42,879 bases of DNA from a virus. Shown in pieces: positions 7,098 to 17,796 of the stretch; the first letter of the stretch is position 1, and each line of letters starts with the position of its first letter. Both the position numbers and the translations under genes were made by a program. Where the stretch lies: positions 1 to 42,879 of the IMG/VR virus record IMGVR_UViG_3300044699_000148, one strand, 5' to 3'. Under the pieces are notes generated by a model that made no database searches, was not told the origin of the DNA, and saw nothing but the letters and a program-made list of their open reading frames with translations.

Positions 7098-9891
7098 ACT
7101 TTCGTGAAGGTCTGGGTGTTAGTGTCCGAGGAGAAACCTCCGCGGAGCTGGGTGATGCGGAACTTCAGGGTGGCCGGGTCGGCACCGAAGTCCGTGACCC
7201 GCTGGGCGTTCGTGTAAGTATACGTTGCCGTGGCTTGATTGAACTGCCGAATCACGGTGTTGGTGGAGTTCAGGATCTCCACCAGGAAGTCACCCTCCGG
7301 GGTCTGGTCCGATGCGGCCGAGCCTGCGCCCTGGAAGCCTGCGCCCGATCCGACCGTGCGCGGGGTGAAGTAGTCCCACCGGACCACGAAGTCGGAGCCG
7401 TCCACCCAGGTCGTCAGGTTGACGTCGATCCGGATGTTGGCCGGCGTGATGGGGCGGATGCCCTTGCCGTAGAGGCCCAGGGCGATGCTGGGGGCCTCGG
7501 TCAGTGGGAGCTGCCCACCGGAGCCGAAGGGCTGCGTCTTGGCGTAGATCGTGACCTGGGGCTCCAGGAGCACGTCCTGGATGACGAGGCCATCGTCGTT
7601 CTCGACGATGAAGACGTAGTCGCCCGGGCCGAAGTCGTCCTGCGGCGTGTCGTAGCGGGCGCGGATGATCCCGTCCAGGGTGTAGACCCCGCCGCCGACG
7701 GCCGTGATCTTCTTCAGGTAGCAGATTTCGTAGGAGCCCGTGGCCGGGTCCACGAGGATCGCGAGCTGCCGGCCGTTGGTCCAGGACGTCAGATCGGCCG
7801 ACAGGTCCAGGACGTCGTCCACGTCAGGCCCGACGAACGTGAACTGGTAGTTCGTCGCGGGCTGCTGGAAGTCCATGGCCGTCATCGGGTCGATGAGGAT
7901 ACCGCCCGCCATGATCGACAGGTCCCGGCCCTGCATCGTGAACGTGGTGTCATCACGCGAGATGTGGAGGTCAGCTCCGACCACGCCCTCGTCGTCGCGG
8001 ATGCGCGGGATGATGAGCGTGATGTCCTGCTGGCCATTGAGCAGATACTCCGGCACCTCGACGATCGCGGCCTGCGGGTCCGGGTCGGTGGGCGTCGGCT
8101 CCGGCTCCGGGAGCCCCGGGTTCTGCTGGAACTCGGTGAGGGGGGCACCGTAGTAGTCGGTGACCACCTGGAGTTTGACCTCGCCCGAGAGCGGGTCCGC
8201 CTCGACCGTGAGCAGGCGCAGCCGCTCGTCCAGGCCGTCGGCGTAGATCGCCGAGCCGGGGATCAGTTCGCGCGTCGAGCGGTTCGACGGGAACACGACC
8301 TGGGCTCCCCCGGCCAGGGCCTCCTGCTGCCGGCGCTCGGCCATCACGCCCGCCGTCTGGTGGTTGATGGTCGAGATGATCTGCTGGACGTCGGTCCGCT
8401 GGACGCCGGTCTCGTTCGCCTCGCCGTCGTTGTCCGAGCCGATCGTCGTGTCCTCGAACTGGTGGTCGCGGTCCTTGAAACTGTAGGCCACGTTCGTGAT
8501 GCCCAGCGGCCCGTGCTGCACGGAAATTTCCGGCAGGCTGGTCTGGAGAGCCGACGAGACGACGGGCAAAGTTCCGACCGGCTCGCGGATGGGGACGAAC
8601 TTCAGGAGCCCGGTCGTGTAGTCCGTCGAGAGGAACACGCCCAGGTCGATGAGCATGCCGCCCACCAGTTCCTGGTAGGTGGTGCCGTCCTGGCCCACCA
8701 CGGAGCACCGCATGTCCTCGGACACGCACAGCTCGCCCAGCTCCTCCAGCGAGTCCATGTCGAAGCGGTCCTGGTCGAAGTTCAGGCCGTAACCCTCGTC
8801 CTCGAACAGCAGCTCGGCGATGATGTGCGCCGCGTTGAGGCCGTCGTCCGCCGCCTCGGTGTAGCCCTGGAGCTGCCCGTCGTTCGTCGTGCCCGGCCAC
8901 GGCCACGTCCAGGTAGAACTGGGTGTAGTAGTCGTAGCGGTAGACGTCTTCACCGAAGACCGTGTAGAGGAACACGGGGTCGATGCGCAGACTCGGTGCG
9001 CACGAGGGTCACGTCCTGGTCGGACATGCCCGTGTGGCTCGTCAGGCGCAGCAACTGGTCGGGCTTGAACTGCGACGAGATATTGCCGGCGAACTCGAAG
9101 TAGCCGACGTTGGCCGCGCCGGGCACCACGTCGAACGGGGGCGTCGCGATGTTGCCGTCCAGCGTCCGCGTCGGCTCCATGTAGGCCGGCGTGTTCGTCA
9201 GGATCGTCGACTGCGGACGGCACTCGATCTCATACTCCAGCGTCGGCCAGATGGCCGCGCCGGCCCCGAGCCGCTTGTTCGTCCACTCGACGTAGCAGAC
9301 GCCGGGCCAGCCGGCTGGTGACCGTGACGCGCTCGGCGTCACCCGAGGAACGTGTTGACCGGCTGGTCGAACTCACCCCAGAAGATCCGGAAGCTGCCCT
9401 CGTTGCCGAGGTCGATCGTCGAGCCCGACGGGTGGGACTCTGCGGTGATCGGCCCGATGAAAAGATCCTCGCCGTTCTGCGTGACCTTGTGCAGCTTGTG
9501 CGCCGGCCCCATGCACAGAATGTGCCAGCCGTGCTCGACGTAGACGGTGGTCTTCGGGCCGGCGAACAGGGAGCCCTTGCCGCCCGGCTGCTTCTCCTTG
9601 CGCGTGTAGCGGCCACCGGCCCAGGCGAAGATGCAGCCCATCTTGCGGCGACCGATCAGGCGCGGGATGTAGGACCCGCGCTGAGGCGATGGTCGTGACC
9701 CGGTCGTCGAACTTCGGCTTCTGCTTCGCCGCCAGCAGCTTGCCCGCGATGTAGCTCAGGGCGATCGACAGGATCAGCAGGCCGATCTGTGCCCAGCCGT
9801 GGAAGACCTCGGGGGTGGCCTCGGGCTGGCGCGTGAACCAGTCCCAGGCGCAGGCCCCGGTGAGTCCGATTGCTACATGGATCTTTTTCAT
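7094..9891 (-). CDS. Large tail hub / tail tip protein (GTA gp15-like), frameshifted
   Basis: Stitched from several frames, the product is about 930 residues. It starts MKKIHVAIGLTGACAWDWF with a membrane-like helix (LLILSIALSYIAGKLL, about residues 38-53). Then come SYIPRLIGRRKMGCIFAWA and VEHGWHILCMGPAHKLHKV, the entry into the hub domain seen in gpJ and GTA megatron proteins. The central and C-terminal parts (IRDDEGVVGADLHISRDDTT, ATGSYEICYLKKITAVGGG, IRARYDTPQDDF, then a fibronectin-like end) match the phage tail_3/GTA hub architecture. Indels lie near 9682, 9345, 9300, 8985 and 8890. It follows DUF2163 and NlpC/P60 genes as expected. It forms the tail tip and carries the fibres. Confidence 0.75.
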
Positions 9892-9910
9892 GCCCAGCTC
9901 TCGCGGTCGG

Positions 9911-10397
9911 TCATGCGGAAGACACGAAAAAGTGTAGCAGAGGTGGGCAGGAAAAGGCCGTGAAATGAACCTTACTTGCGGACGCCTGCCAGACGGTGTT
10001 CCGGTATGGCCCCACGATCATCATGTGGCCGGGGCCTCCCTCGGCCGGGCCGACCACCAGGATGTCGCCGGGCTCGGTCTCACCGGAGGTGACGGTCTCG
10101 TGGTTCGGGTAGCGGCGCATGATGTCCCGCATCACCGAGAACGAACCCAGGCGGTCGTGCATCGAGGCGTCGGCCTGCGCGCAGGGGCAGGGGAGTTTCG
10201 CGCCGGCAATACAGCTCGTCGAGGACGGCGCAGCCGAAGCGGATGCAGTCCACGCCGCCCTTCGGGCCGCGCACGTTCTGGCCGGGGGCGTATGGCGTGT
10301 TCTCCCACGACAGGAGGATCCTCTCCAGGCGCGACAGCCAGGGTGCATCGACACGCCTCCACTGGAGCGGCATGCGGACTAGACGGAGGCCGCTCAT
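9911..10397 (-). CDS. NlpC/P60-type tail peptidase, frameshifted once
   Basis: ATG at 10397 overlaps the stop of the DUF2163 gene (ATGA). The product starts MSGLRLVRMPLQWRRVD and reaches GVDCIRFGCAVLDELY, where Cys51 is the expected nucleophile. An indel near 10190 moves the frame. It then continues MHDRLGSFSVMRDIMRRY, GETEPGDILVV and GPGHMMIVGP, which holds the catalytic His. The corrected length is about 162 residues. In siphophages and gene transfer agents this enzyme sits between the DUF2163 protein and the hub. It is thought to cut peptidoglycan cross-links during DNA entry. Confidence 0.8.
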
Positions 10398-11236
10398 GAA
10401 CTCTCGAAGATCGGGAGGTAGCCCGGCATGGCGAAGCCCGGCCCGTTGAAGTTCTCTTCTTTGTTGTAGCGGGAGCGGCACGTCTCGACGGACTTGTCGC
10501 ACCCGGAAGAAATCAGCACCGTGACATTGAGCCACGATGCCGGCGGCTGGCGCACGAGCACGAACGTCAGAGGGTCCGAGTCGTTCCAATCCCTAATCAT
10601 GATCCGCAGGCCGGCGAAGGTGAAATAGCCGCGGTGGAAATATTTCGGGTCCGGGTTGGTGTGCCCGGTGACGTTCACGGTGACGGTGCGCCCGTCGATC
10701 GACGTGAGGGTGGCGAAGAACGAGTTCACGCCGAGACTCATGTCGACGCCGCAGCGGCCATCGCCCAGGGCGTTGCCGCACTGGATGTTGGCCGGCTTGC
10801 CCATCGCCGTCATCATCTGGGCCTTCGGGGTCTTGGCCGTCAGCTTGACGTTGCCCTTCCGGCCGTTCACGTTGCGCGTGGCCAGCACCACGTCGCCCTG
10901 GAACGTCGTGTAGCGCGTCGTGGCCACGGCCGCGTCGTTCGGTCGGTTGATCTCGTTGACGACCACGGACACCTTCGCGTGCGGCAGCCCGCTCGTCATG
11001 TCGGTCAGGAAGCCGTCCTCCAGCGACATTTCGACGGTCAGAGTCGAATCGGAAAGGTCGCCCGTGTTTGTCGGGATCCGGACCTCCATCGAGGGACGGG
11101 GATCGTAGACGACTCCCTCCAGCTCGATCTGCGAGGTCCAGTCGGTGTAGGCCGCCGTCTCCGTTCCGTCGTTCCAGGTGAAGAGGACGAGCTGGTAGCT
11201 CAGTTTCTCATTCTGCTCGATGGCTTGGTCGGTCAC
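10394..11236 (-). CDS. DUF2163 / phage BR0599-family tail hub protein
   Basis: Intact 280-residue frame. A GTG start at 11236 overlaps the TGA of the upstream gene (GTGA). The N-terminal domain (YQLVLFTWNDGTETAAYTDW, GVVYDPRPSMEVRIPTNTGD) matches DUF2163. The C-terminal part has the cysteine pattern of the BR0599 family (IQCGNALGDGRCGVD, then GCDKSVETCRSRYNKEENF and a final PGYLPIFE). In gene transfer agents the equivalent protein is a tail-tip hub subunit beside the peptidase. Paired cysteines suggest a bound metal cluster, known for that family. Confidence 0.85.
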   Translation of the reverse strand: MTDQAIEQNEKLSYQLVLFTWNDGTETAAYTDWTSQIELEGVVYDPRPSMEVRIPTNTGDLSDSTLTVEMSLEDGFLTDMTSGLPHAKVSVVVNEINRPNDAAVATTRYTTFQGDVVLATRNVNGRKGNVKLTAKTPKAQMMTAMGKPANIQCGNALGDGRCGVDMSLGVNSFFATLTSIDGRTVTVNVTGHTNPDPKYFHRGYFTFAGLRIMIRDWNDSDPLTFVLVRQPPASWLNVTVLISSGCDKSVETCRSRYNKEENFNGPGFAMPGYLPIFESS

Positions 11237-12867
11237 GTCGTCTCCTCACCCTCGTCCAGGGTCTCGGTGATCTTGAAGCGGAACTTGCAAACTTCCAGCG
11301 TCTGCCAGTCCTCCTCGAACTCGTCGTCCACCAGTCGGGACTTCCGCATGCGGGCGATGCGGCGGATGTCCGCCAAGTCCAGCGAGGGCAAGTCATCTCC
11401 CGACGTCGTGACGCGCCAGACGGTCGTCAGGTCCTGGATCGTGTTGACGCGGCGGGCGTGGATCGTGCCGTCGTTCATCTCGATCCCGATGTAGTCCAGG
11501 TCAGTCGCGAAATCGTAGAACTCACCAAGCCGGTCGATCTCGATGAACGTCGGGTCGAGGGCGATCGGCGTCCAGAGATCCTCTTCGTCCATGACCCAGA
11601 AGGCGCGGCCCCGACCGCGAGCCCAGTCCAGGAACTGGATGACCCTCCAGGCGTCCTCGCGGTTGGTCATCAGGAACTTCCACTGCGTCAGTTGCTTGTA
11701 GCGGTAGTCGTTCGGGTCGACGACGTTGCTGCGACCGCGGCCGAACTCGCTACCGTCGCGGGCGTAGCTGATCTCGACCCCGCTCTCGAAGTTCTGCTCT
11801 TGGTTGTAGTTCAGGATCGGCAGCCCTTCCAGGGTCGCCAAGTCCAGCGGCGCACCGTAGCGGGTGGCCGGCAGCGTATTGGCACCCAGCAACTCGGAGA
11901 CCTCCAGGGTCCAGGTGACCGTGTGGTGGGTCTGGAAGGTGACCGCGGGGCGAAGCACAATCTCGCAGTCGATCAGCGGGTAGACGGAGAATTGGCCTTC
12001 CGTGAAGCTGAGGGGAAGGACGTCCTCCAGCACGAGGTGATCGTCGTGGATCTCCTCGATGATCCCCGTGGCCAACAGGTCCATCGACACAAAGTTCCCC
12101 GGCAGGTGGGGCACGATCAGCACCCGGCCGCCCGTGAAAAATCGCCGGAGCGTGGTGTCGCACCAGACAGAAGTTTGCCCGAGCGCGGAGTCCGCGGTCC
12201 CGACCGACTCGTCGCAGTAGAGCGGGAACGGCACCTGGGTGTTCGTCAGCTTCTTCGCGTTGACGATGAGCCGGTCGATGATCTCCCGCGTCGTGTTCAT
12301 GTAGACGGCGGACATCGTGCGGCGCGGCTTGTCCCGCAGGCTGCGGCGCTCCTCGGCCCCGGTGATGGGGCTGGAGGTGACGTCCGTCAGGTAGGCATTC
12401 CGCAGCGACAGGCCGGACTCCCACGAGTGGATGAACACCTCGTAGTTCGCTGGCAGGTTGAGGGGCGTAGGCCCTGCGGGCGGGCGCGGGTAGAGGACTT
12501 CGATCCCCTGGCGCGTCAGGCGGACGGCTCCGGTGCCGTCGTCGGGGTCGACGAGAGCGTCGGCCTCCATACGGAAAAGACCGACAAAGGGAGGCGGCGA
12601 GTAGACAACTTCCACACCCTGCCTCGTGAGGCGCGTCGCCCCGGTCCCGTCGTCCGGGTCGGCCAGAACTTCCGCCTCGAACCTAGGAAGCAGAACCGTC
12701 GGCGGCGGGGTGTAGAGAACTTCCACCCCCTGGCGCGTCAGCCGGGTCGCGCCCGTCCCGTCGTCTGGGTCGGCAAGCACCTCTGCCTCGATGCGTGGCA
12801 CAGAGACCACGGCACCGGGTTGGAGGAGGACTTCGATCCCCTGACGAGTGAGACGGGAATCGGACAC
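11233..12867 (-). CDS. Distal tail protein with four N-terminal RLTRQGVEVL repeats
   Basis: Intact 544-residue frame. A GTG start at 12867 is preceded by GAGG about 7 nt upstream. Residues 5-115 are three 37-residue tandem repeats (RLTRQGVEVLYTPPP... EAEVLADPDDGTGAT), with a fourth partial copy to about 135. The body (VFIHSWESGLSLRNAYLTDV, DCEIVLRPAVTFQTHHTVTW, YKQLTQWKFLMTNREDAWRV, DWARGRGRAFWVMDEEDLW) resembles distal tail proteins that precede DUF2163 in this module, the place of gp12/DUF2460 in gene transfer agents. The repeats resemble the RVTRQ.VEVL segments found in phage virion proteins. Their job, perhaps docking of fibres, is unknown. Confidence 0.65.
   Translation of the reverse strand: MSDSRLTRQGIEVLLQPGAVVSVPRIEAEVLADPDDGTGATRLTRQGVEVLYTPPPTVLLPRFEAEVLADPDDGTGATRLTRQGVEVVYSPPPFVGLFRMEADALVDPDDGTGAVRLTRQGIEVLYPRPPAGPTPLNLPANYEVFIHSWESGLSLRNAYLTDVTSSPITGAEERRSLRDKPRRTMSAVYMNTTREIIDRLIVNAKKLTNTQVPFPLYCDESVGTADSALGQTSVWCDTTLRRFFTGGRVLIVPHLPGNFVSMDLLATGIIEEIHDDHLVLEDVLPLSFTEGQFSVYPLIDCEIVLRPAVTFQTHHTVTWTLEVSELLGANTLPATRYGAPLDLATLEGLPILNYNQEQNFESGVEISYARDGSEFGRGRSNVVDPNDYRYKQLTQWKFLMTNREDAWRVIQFLDWARGRGRAFWVMDEEDLWTPIALDPTFIEIDRLGEFYDFATDLDYIGIEMNDGTIHARRVNTIQDLTTVWRVTTSGDDLPSLDLADIRRIARMRKSRLVDDEFEEDWQTLEVCKFRFKITETLDEGEETT
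12478..12855 (-). repeat. 111-bp coding tandem repeats (3 full, 1 partial)
   Basis: Three copies of a 111-bp unit plus a partial fourth encode the 37-residue repeats at the N-terminus of the distal tail protein. The segment coding DPDDGTGA recurs near 12755, 12645 and 12535 at exact 111-bp steps. Copies differ mostly at third positions and in the Pro-rich linker, so they are older than a simple recent duplication. The fourth copy loses the DPDDGTG part and runs into the protein body. Confidence 0.75.
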
Positions 12868-12870
12868 GGG

Positions 12871-13910
12871 TTAGACCTCCGTGACGTCCACGATGCCGAG
12901 CTGGCCACCGTCCAGGGCGGTCTTCGTCCAGGCCGCTGCGGCGACCGGATCCTCGTCGAACGGGACGATGAACATGCGGAGCGTCTTCGAGTCGACGTCG
13001 AACTGCGCCGAGTCCGCGGTGGAGCCCCCGCTGGTGCGGAAGCGAACCGTGCAGCCGCGGGCTCCCGTGGAGAACATGGCGGCCGTCGGGAACACCACGA
13101 CGGCGTCGAGCGTGCCGTCGTCGGCCAGTTCGGTCAGGTTGCCGAAGGTGTAGAGGTCGACGTCCCCGTCCGTGTTCGAGCTGACGTAGTCGGTGTCGTC
13201 CGGCGTGCCGGCCGTGTCGTCCACCAGCGTGGAGTGCGTCGAGCCGGTGCTCGGGATCCACTGGCTGGAGGCTCCGTCGCCGTCCGGCAGGATTCCCATG
13301 ACCACCTTGTCGCCCATGAAGTCGTCATGGACGCCCCGGTGTCGTCTGCGATCACGATGTCGTCGAACCGGCACACCGCACCGCCCCAGTTGAACTGGAA
13401 GATGCTGGCCCCGTCCGCGCCCGTGTCGGCCGTGTTCTCCGAGCCGTCCGAGAGCAGCGAGACCCCGTCGACCTTCAGCTCGTAGGCTCCGTTCGCGCCC
13501 GTGCGCACGGTGGCCTTGAACTCGATGTAGTGCCACTGGTGGCCCTGGATCTCGATGCTGGTCGCCAGCGTCGTGGAGCCCCGCTTGACGGCGATCTTGA
13601 AGGTGTTCTCCGTGGTCCCGGTCGAGAACGCGAGCGAGAGCTGCGCCGTCGCGGTGTCGTCCATGAGCGTGACAGTGCTCGCGCACGTCGTCGCGTTCAT
13701 GTAGTAGCCGAAGCCGATGATCCAGACGTTGGAGTCTGCCGGCACGAGCGGCCAGGACGTCAGCGTGTGGTTCGTCGCCTGCGCGGAGGCCGAGCCGGCC
13801 TTGCGGGGAGCGGTGAAACTGGTGATCGCCCCGGCCAGCGTCTCCCAGGCGCGAGCGAGATAGGTCCCGGACTGGCGGGTCTCGAAGCCCTCCAACATGC
13901 GAATGGCCAT
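12871..13910 (-). CDS. Lectin-like (concanavalin/LamG-type) tail protein, paralogue B
   Basis: ATG at 13910 shares its last base with the upstream stop (TAATG). The start is MAIRMLEGFETRQSGTYLAR. The middle, with ENTFKIAVKRGSTTL, HYIEFKATVRTGANGAYELK and CRFDDIVIADDTG, is the jelly-roll pattern of concanavalin A-like domains. An indel near 13328 changes frame, after which it continues SQWIPSTGSTHSTLVDDTAG, YTFGNLTELADDGTLDAVVV and ends GQLGIVDVTEV. The corrected length is about 346 residues. It aligns along its whole length with the neighbouring gene at 13910-14918. Role inferred: a glycan-binding or structural subunit of the distal tail. Confidence 0.65.
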
Positions 13911-14918
13911 TACGACACCTTCTCCACGCCCAGTTGCATTCCGTCCAGGTCCGCCACTTCCCACGGCAGGCCATCGTCGGGGCTGTTCTCGATGACCTGG
14001 GTGTAGCCGCGCACGGGCGTGCCGTTGACGGTGTGGGTGGCCTCGTCGTAGTTCACGCCGGCCTCGCGGATCTTCACACGCACGCCGGCGGTGCCAGTTG
14101 TTTCCATTCTCAGGTCGCTCGTGACCATGATCCCCGCGATCGGGCCGTTCAGCAAGCCGGTCAGGTTCGCGTATTCGTAGAGGTCGATGTCCCCAGGGCT
14201 CACGCCGCGGTTGTAGTCGGTGTCGGTCGGGCTCGTTGCCGAGTCGTCCACGTTCGCAGCGTTGTTCGTGCCGATGCTCGGTGTCCAGGCGTTCGTCGCG
14301 CCCTCGGCCGTCGGAGGATCCCGCGGACTGCGGAGTCCCCGAGGAAGTCGTCGTTCTGCCCGCCCTGGTCGTCCAGGATGTAGATGTCGTCCCAGAGAGT
14401 GTTCGTCGAGGCCGACGAGAAAGAGATCACGTCCACGCCGTCGGTGGCCGTGTTCGCGAGGTTCACCATCGAGCCCGAGAACTCCGTGACTTCGTCGATG
14501 CGCAGCTCGTAGACGCCATCGGTGCCGTCGCGGGCAGTGACCTGGAGTTCGACGTAATACCAGACGCCGAAGTCCAGTTCGGTCGGGCCGGTCGCGATCG
14601 TCGTGGCACCCCGCTTGAGCACCCAGACGTAGCCCGCACCCGAGGACGTCGGGACGATCTTGCACTGCTCCGACGCGCCGGACAGGAGCGTGACGGCCGT
14701 CGTGGGACGGATGTGTTGATCTTGAACCCGAAGCCGATGGTCCAGGTGTTCTGGAGTCCGAAGCTGGGCGTCGTCAGGATCAGCGAGCTACCGCTGCCGG
14801 CACTGCCGAACAGTCGCCCCGTCTGAACCGAGAGCGTGCCCGACCCGACCGCATACTTGCGGGCGAGATAGGTCATGCTCTGATGGATCTCGAACCCTTC
14901 CGTCCACTTGAGTGCCAT
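13910..14918 (-). CDS. Lectin-like (concanavalin/LamG-type) tail protein, paralogue A
   Basis: ATG at 14918 gives MALKWTEGFEIHQSMTYLAR, directly comparable with MAIRMLEGFETRQSGTYLAR of the next gene. The jelly-roll part (MLKRGATTIATGPTELDFG, YYVELQVTARDGTDGVYELR, LWDDIYILDDQGG) and the end (WTPSIGTNNAANVDDSATSP, IDLYEYANLTGLL, ADLDGMQLGVEKVS) match it element by element. Indels near 14700 and 14330 split it over three frames. The tandem pair is a gene duplication. Two diverged lectin-like proteins may widen receptor range or form a hetero-oligomer, which is inference. Confidence 0.65.
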
Positions 14919-14938
14919 GCTGTTCCTAGTGTATCTCG

Positions 14939-17796
14939 TTACTGGCCAAGCATCGCCTTGAGCGATTGCTTGTTTTCGTTGATGAAGTCCATGAAGGCCG
15001 CCTTGCCGCCCTTGAGGAAGCGATCCACGGCCTTGTCGTTGCCGACGATGAAGGCGGGCATGGGAGCCCCGACGGTCGTCCCCGCCGTGACTCCGGCTGC
15101 GGCCTGCTGAGCTGCCGCCCCGCTCGCGACGAGACCACCATCGGCGAACGCCATGCGCTGGGTGCGGCGGAAGCTGCGCGAGCGGTTGGCCAAGCCGGCC
15201 AGCTCGCGGAGGGCCATCGGGTCGACCATGCCCTCGTTGATCGCGTCCAGGACGTCCGCACCGTAGTGGGCAACCGTGCCGGCCTTGTGGACGAACTCGC
15301 CGGGGGTGAGCCACGCAGGCACCGTGTCGGACGCCGGCACACTGGCCGGGCGCGGGAGGACGTAGGGGCCACGCTTCGGGCCGACCGGGCCACCCTCGGC
15401 GAACCCCTCGACGAAGCCACCCTTGTTCGCGACCGTCCCGCCGCCGACCGAGCCGACGCCGATGTTGAGCAGAAGTTTCGCCACCGCGATCTGGGTCAGC
15501 GTGGCGATAATTTGTCGGGCCAGCGACTGGAGGAAGCGGGCGAACCTTTCCTTGAAGCTGGTGTCGTTGGTCGGGTCGAAGGCGTCCACGATCGTGTCGG
15601 CCACGAACGAGCCGAACTCCGAGATGGCCGACTTCATCAGGTTCAGCCCGGCCTCGGTCAGGTCCGCCATGTCGAGCAGGGCGTCGCCAAACTCGTTCAG
15701 GTGGCCTTCGCGACCAACTTGGCGCGGGCGCGGGCGTCCTGCTCGGCCTGTGCCTGCTCGGCCGGCGTCTGCTCGGGGATCAGGTCGAAGGCCGCCTTCT
15801 CATCCGCGGTGAGCTTGGCAGCCCCAGCAGTCAGATCGGGCGTGACCGGAATCGGATCGGAGCAGCCGCCAGAAGTCCGGTGATGTCCGCGACGAGCCCC
15901 TTGACGAAGTCCTTGGCTCGCTCGAACCGATTGCGGGTTTCCTCTGCCGGAGTTTGCTGCGTCCCTGAAGCGACGAGGTGTCCGGAACACGACCAGACTT
16001 GACGGTCTCCTGTTCGGCCTTCAGTGCGGCCTGCGCGGCAGGAATGATGCTCTGGAGAATCTGGAGACGCTTCTCCAGGTTCCGGTGGTGATGGCGTTGC
16101 GATCACCCTTGTCCAGCTTCTCCTGGATCGAGAGCTGTTCCTTCTGGAGATCCAGCAGGTTCTGACGCAGGCGCGTCTCCAACGACAGCTCGTTCGCAGG
16201 CGAGGCAGCCTCCTTGGTCTGCTTGGCCTTCTCCACGTCCTCCGCGATCTGCCGCCACAGTTCGGCGAGGGGGAACACAGCCACCAGCAGGCCGTCCAGG
16301 GCGTGAGCAGCAGCCTGGACGTGGCGATGAGCGTGTCGATCGTCGTGGTGATCGTGCGCAGCGGCAAGAGCAACGACGAAATAGCGATGTGGACCGCGCC
16401 GAACGCCGCGCCGAAGAGGGCGATCGAGGTGATGAAGCTGCCCAGGATGGCAGAGAACTTGACGAGGTCCGCGCCAGCAAAGAGTTCGCGGAACTTGGAG
16501 GTGATCGCGGAGAAAGCGTTGATGGCCCCCGCCACGAAGCCAGAGACGACTTGACCCAGGCCGCGGAAGAAGTCGCCGAGGCCCTGGGCCGTGCTGGAGG
16601 ATCTTGTCGAAGCTGATCTGCTTCGCGTTCTCGCGGATGGTCTTGACAGCGTCGGCCATTCCGTCGAAGACGGCGGCCAGCACCTTCACGGCCTGCGGGC
16701 TGGGCAGCAGCTCGCCGAACGCGGTGCGGTCGGTGAAGAGATCGAAGACGTCCAGGAGGGTCGTCCGGATCTCCTCGAAGAACGGCTTGATGGCCTCGCC
16801 GGCCGTGAGGCCGATCGCTGCCCGGGCGCGTCGGAACGAGCCGGAGAACGTCCCCGCTGCACGCTCGCCGGCCAGCTCGAACGCCTTGAACCGGGCGTCG
16901 AGGAACCCGAAGAGGCCGTTCACGTCGTTCTTGGCGCGGCGGATGTCGTCGGGCCGGATGCCGAGAGCGGTCGCGATGCGCGTCGTGCGGGCCTGGATCG
17001 TGCCCGTGAGCAACGCGCGAATTTCTTCCGAGAGCTGGTTGGTCGGCACGCCGATCGCGCCAGCCGCCTGGGACACCGAGATGGCCAGCTCGCGGATCTG
17101 GTCGATGTTGAACCCGGCCTTCAGGCCCGGGGCCAGCGCCACCTGGAAGGTGTTAGACAGCTCCTCGAACGTGGCCGTGGTGCGCAGCGTCGCCTTGCGC
17201 AACTCCTCCACCTGCTTCTTTGAGACCCCCAAGGCGATGTTGAACGCCTCCGGTCCATCGACCAAGTTGCCGTTCTCGCCCACCACATCGGTGACGGCCG
17301 TGAGCAGGCCGGCGATTCCCGTCTGGGCGGTCTCCAGCTCCTTGTTGAAGTTGAGCCGGCCTCGACTAGACCGCGGAACGCGCCCTGCACGTTCTGGATC
17401 ACGGCAAGGCCCGCGCCAACGCCGATGATGTTGCGCAGCGTGAAGACGAGCCGGTTGCCGGCCGACGTGCTGCTGTTGATGGAGCGGCGGAAGTTGTCGA
17501 GCGGACCGCGTCAGGCCGCCCATGTCCCGCTGGTTCGCGAGGATGTTCGTGTTGCGACGGGCGAAGAAGTCGAACCTCTGCTGGTCGAGCGCAGCGCGGC
17601 GCTGGGCAGCGGCAACCTCTCGTTGCTCACGGGCCTGGGCGCGTGCTTCCTGGGCGCGGGCGCGGGCCTCGCGGGAGGCAGCGGCTTGCTGCCGACGGAC
17701 CAGGTCGATCTGGCGGTTGAAATCCTGGAGCGGACCAGTGAACTGGTCCTGCACATTGAGGACCCAATTCAGACCACCAGTGTCGAACCCGGTCAT
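14939..17796 (-). CDS. Tape measure protein, frameshifted
   Basis: Starts MTGFDTGGLNWVLNVQDQF at 17796, where TGATG couples it to the chaperone stop. The N-terminal 100 residues are an Ala/Arg/Gln coiled coil. The middle includes LNFNKELETAQTGIAGLLTA, LRKATLRTTATFEELSNTFQ, REL AISVSQAAGA and LSEEIRALLTGT, the tape-measure core. A hydrophobic segment follows (LGSFITSIALFGAAFGAVHI, about 16,370-16,430). The C-terminus ends in FKERFARFLQSLARQIIATL, a Gly-rich ANKGGFVEGFAEGGPVG segment and KAAFMDFINENKQSLKAMLG, typical of lambda-like tape measures. Indels lie near 17490, 17360, 16600, 16290, 16080, 15960, 15850 and 15700. About 950 residues predicts a tail near 140 nm by the usual 1.5 angstrom per residue rule. 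Confidence 0.85.

Noticed and set aside
7235-9103. 622-codon plus-strand ORF opposite the tail hub
   Set aside because: High-GC antisense shadow with His/Arg/Val/Asp-rich low-complexity composition. The tail hub motifs are on the minus strand.
12478-12855. Tandem repeats considered as a CRISPR-like array
   Set aside because: The period is 111 bp with no unique spacers, and the repeats are in frame in a tail gene.
11458-13485. 675-codon plus-strand ORF opposite the distal tail protein
   Set aside because: Same antisense artefact. It mirrors the repeats of the minus-strand gene and has no ribosome-binding site or family match.
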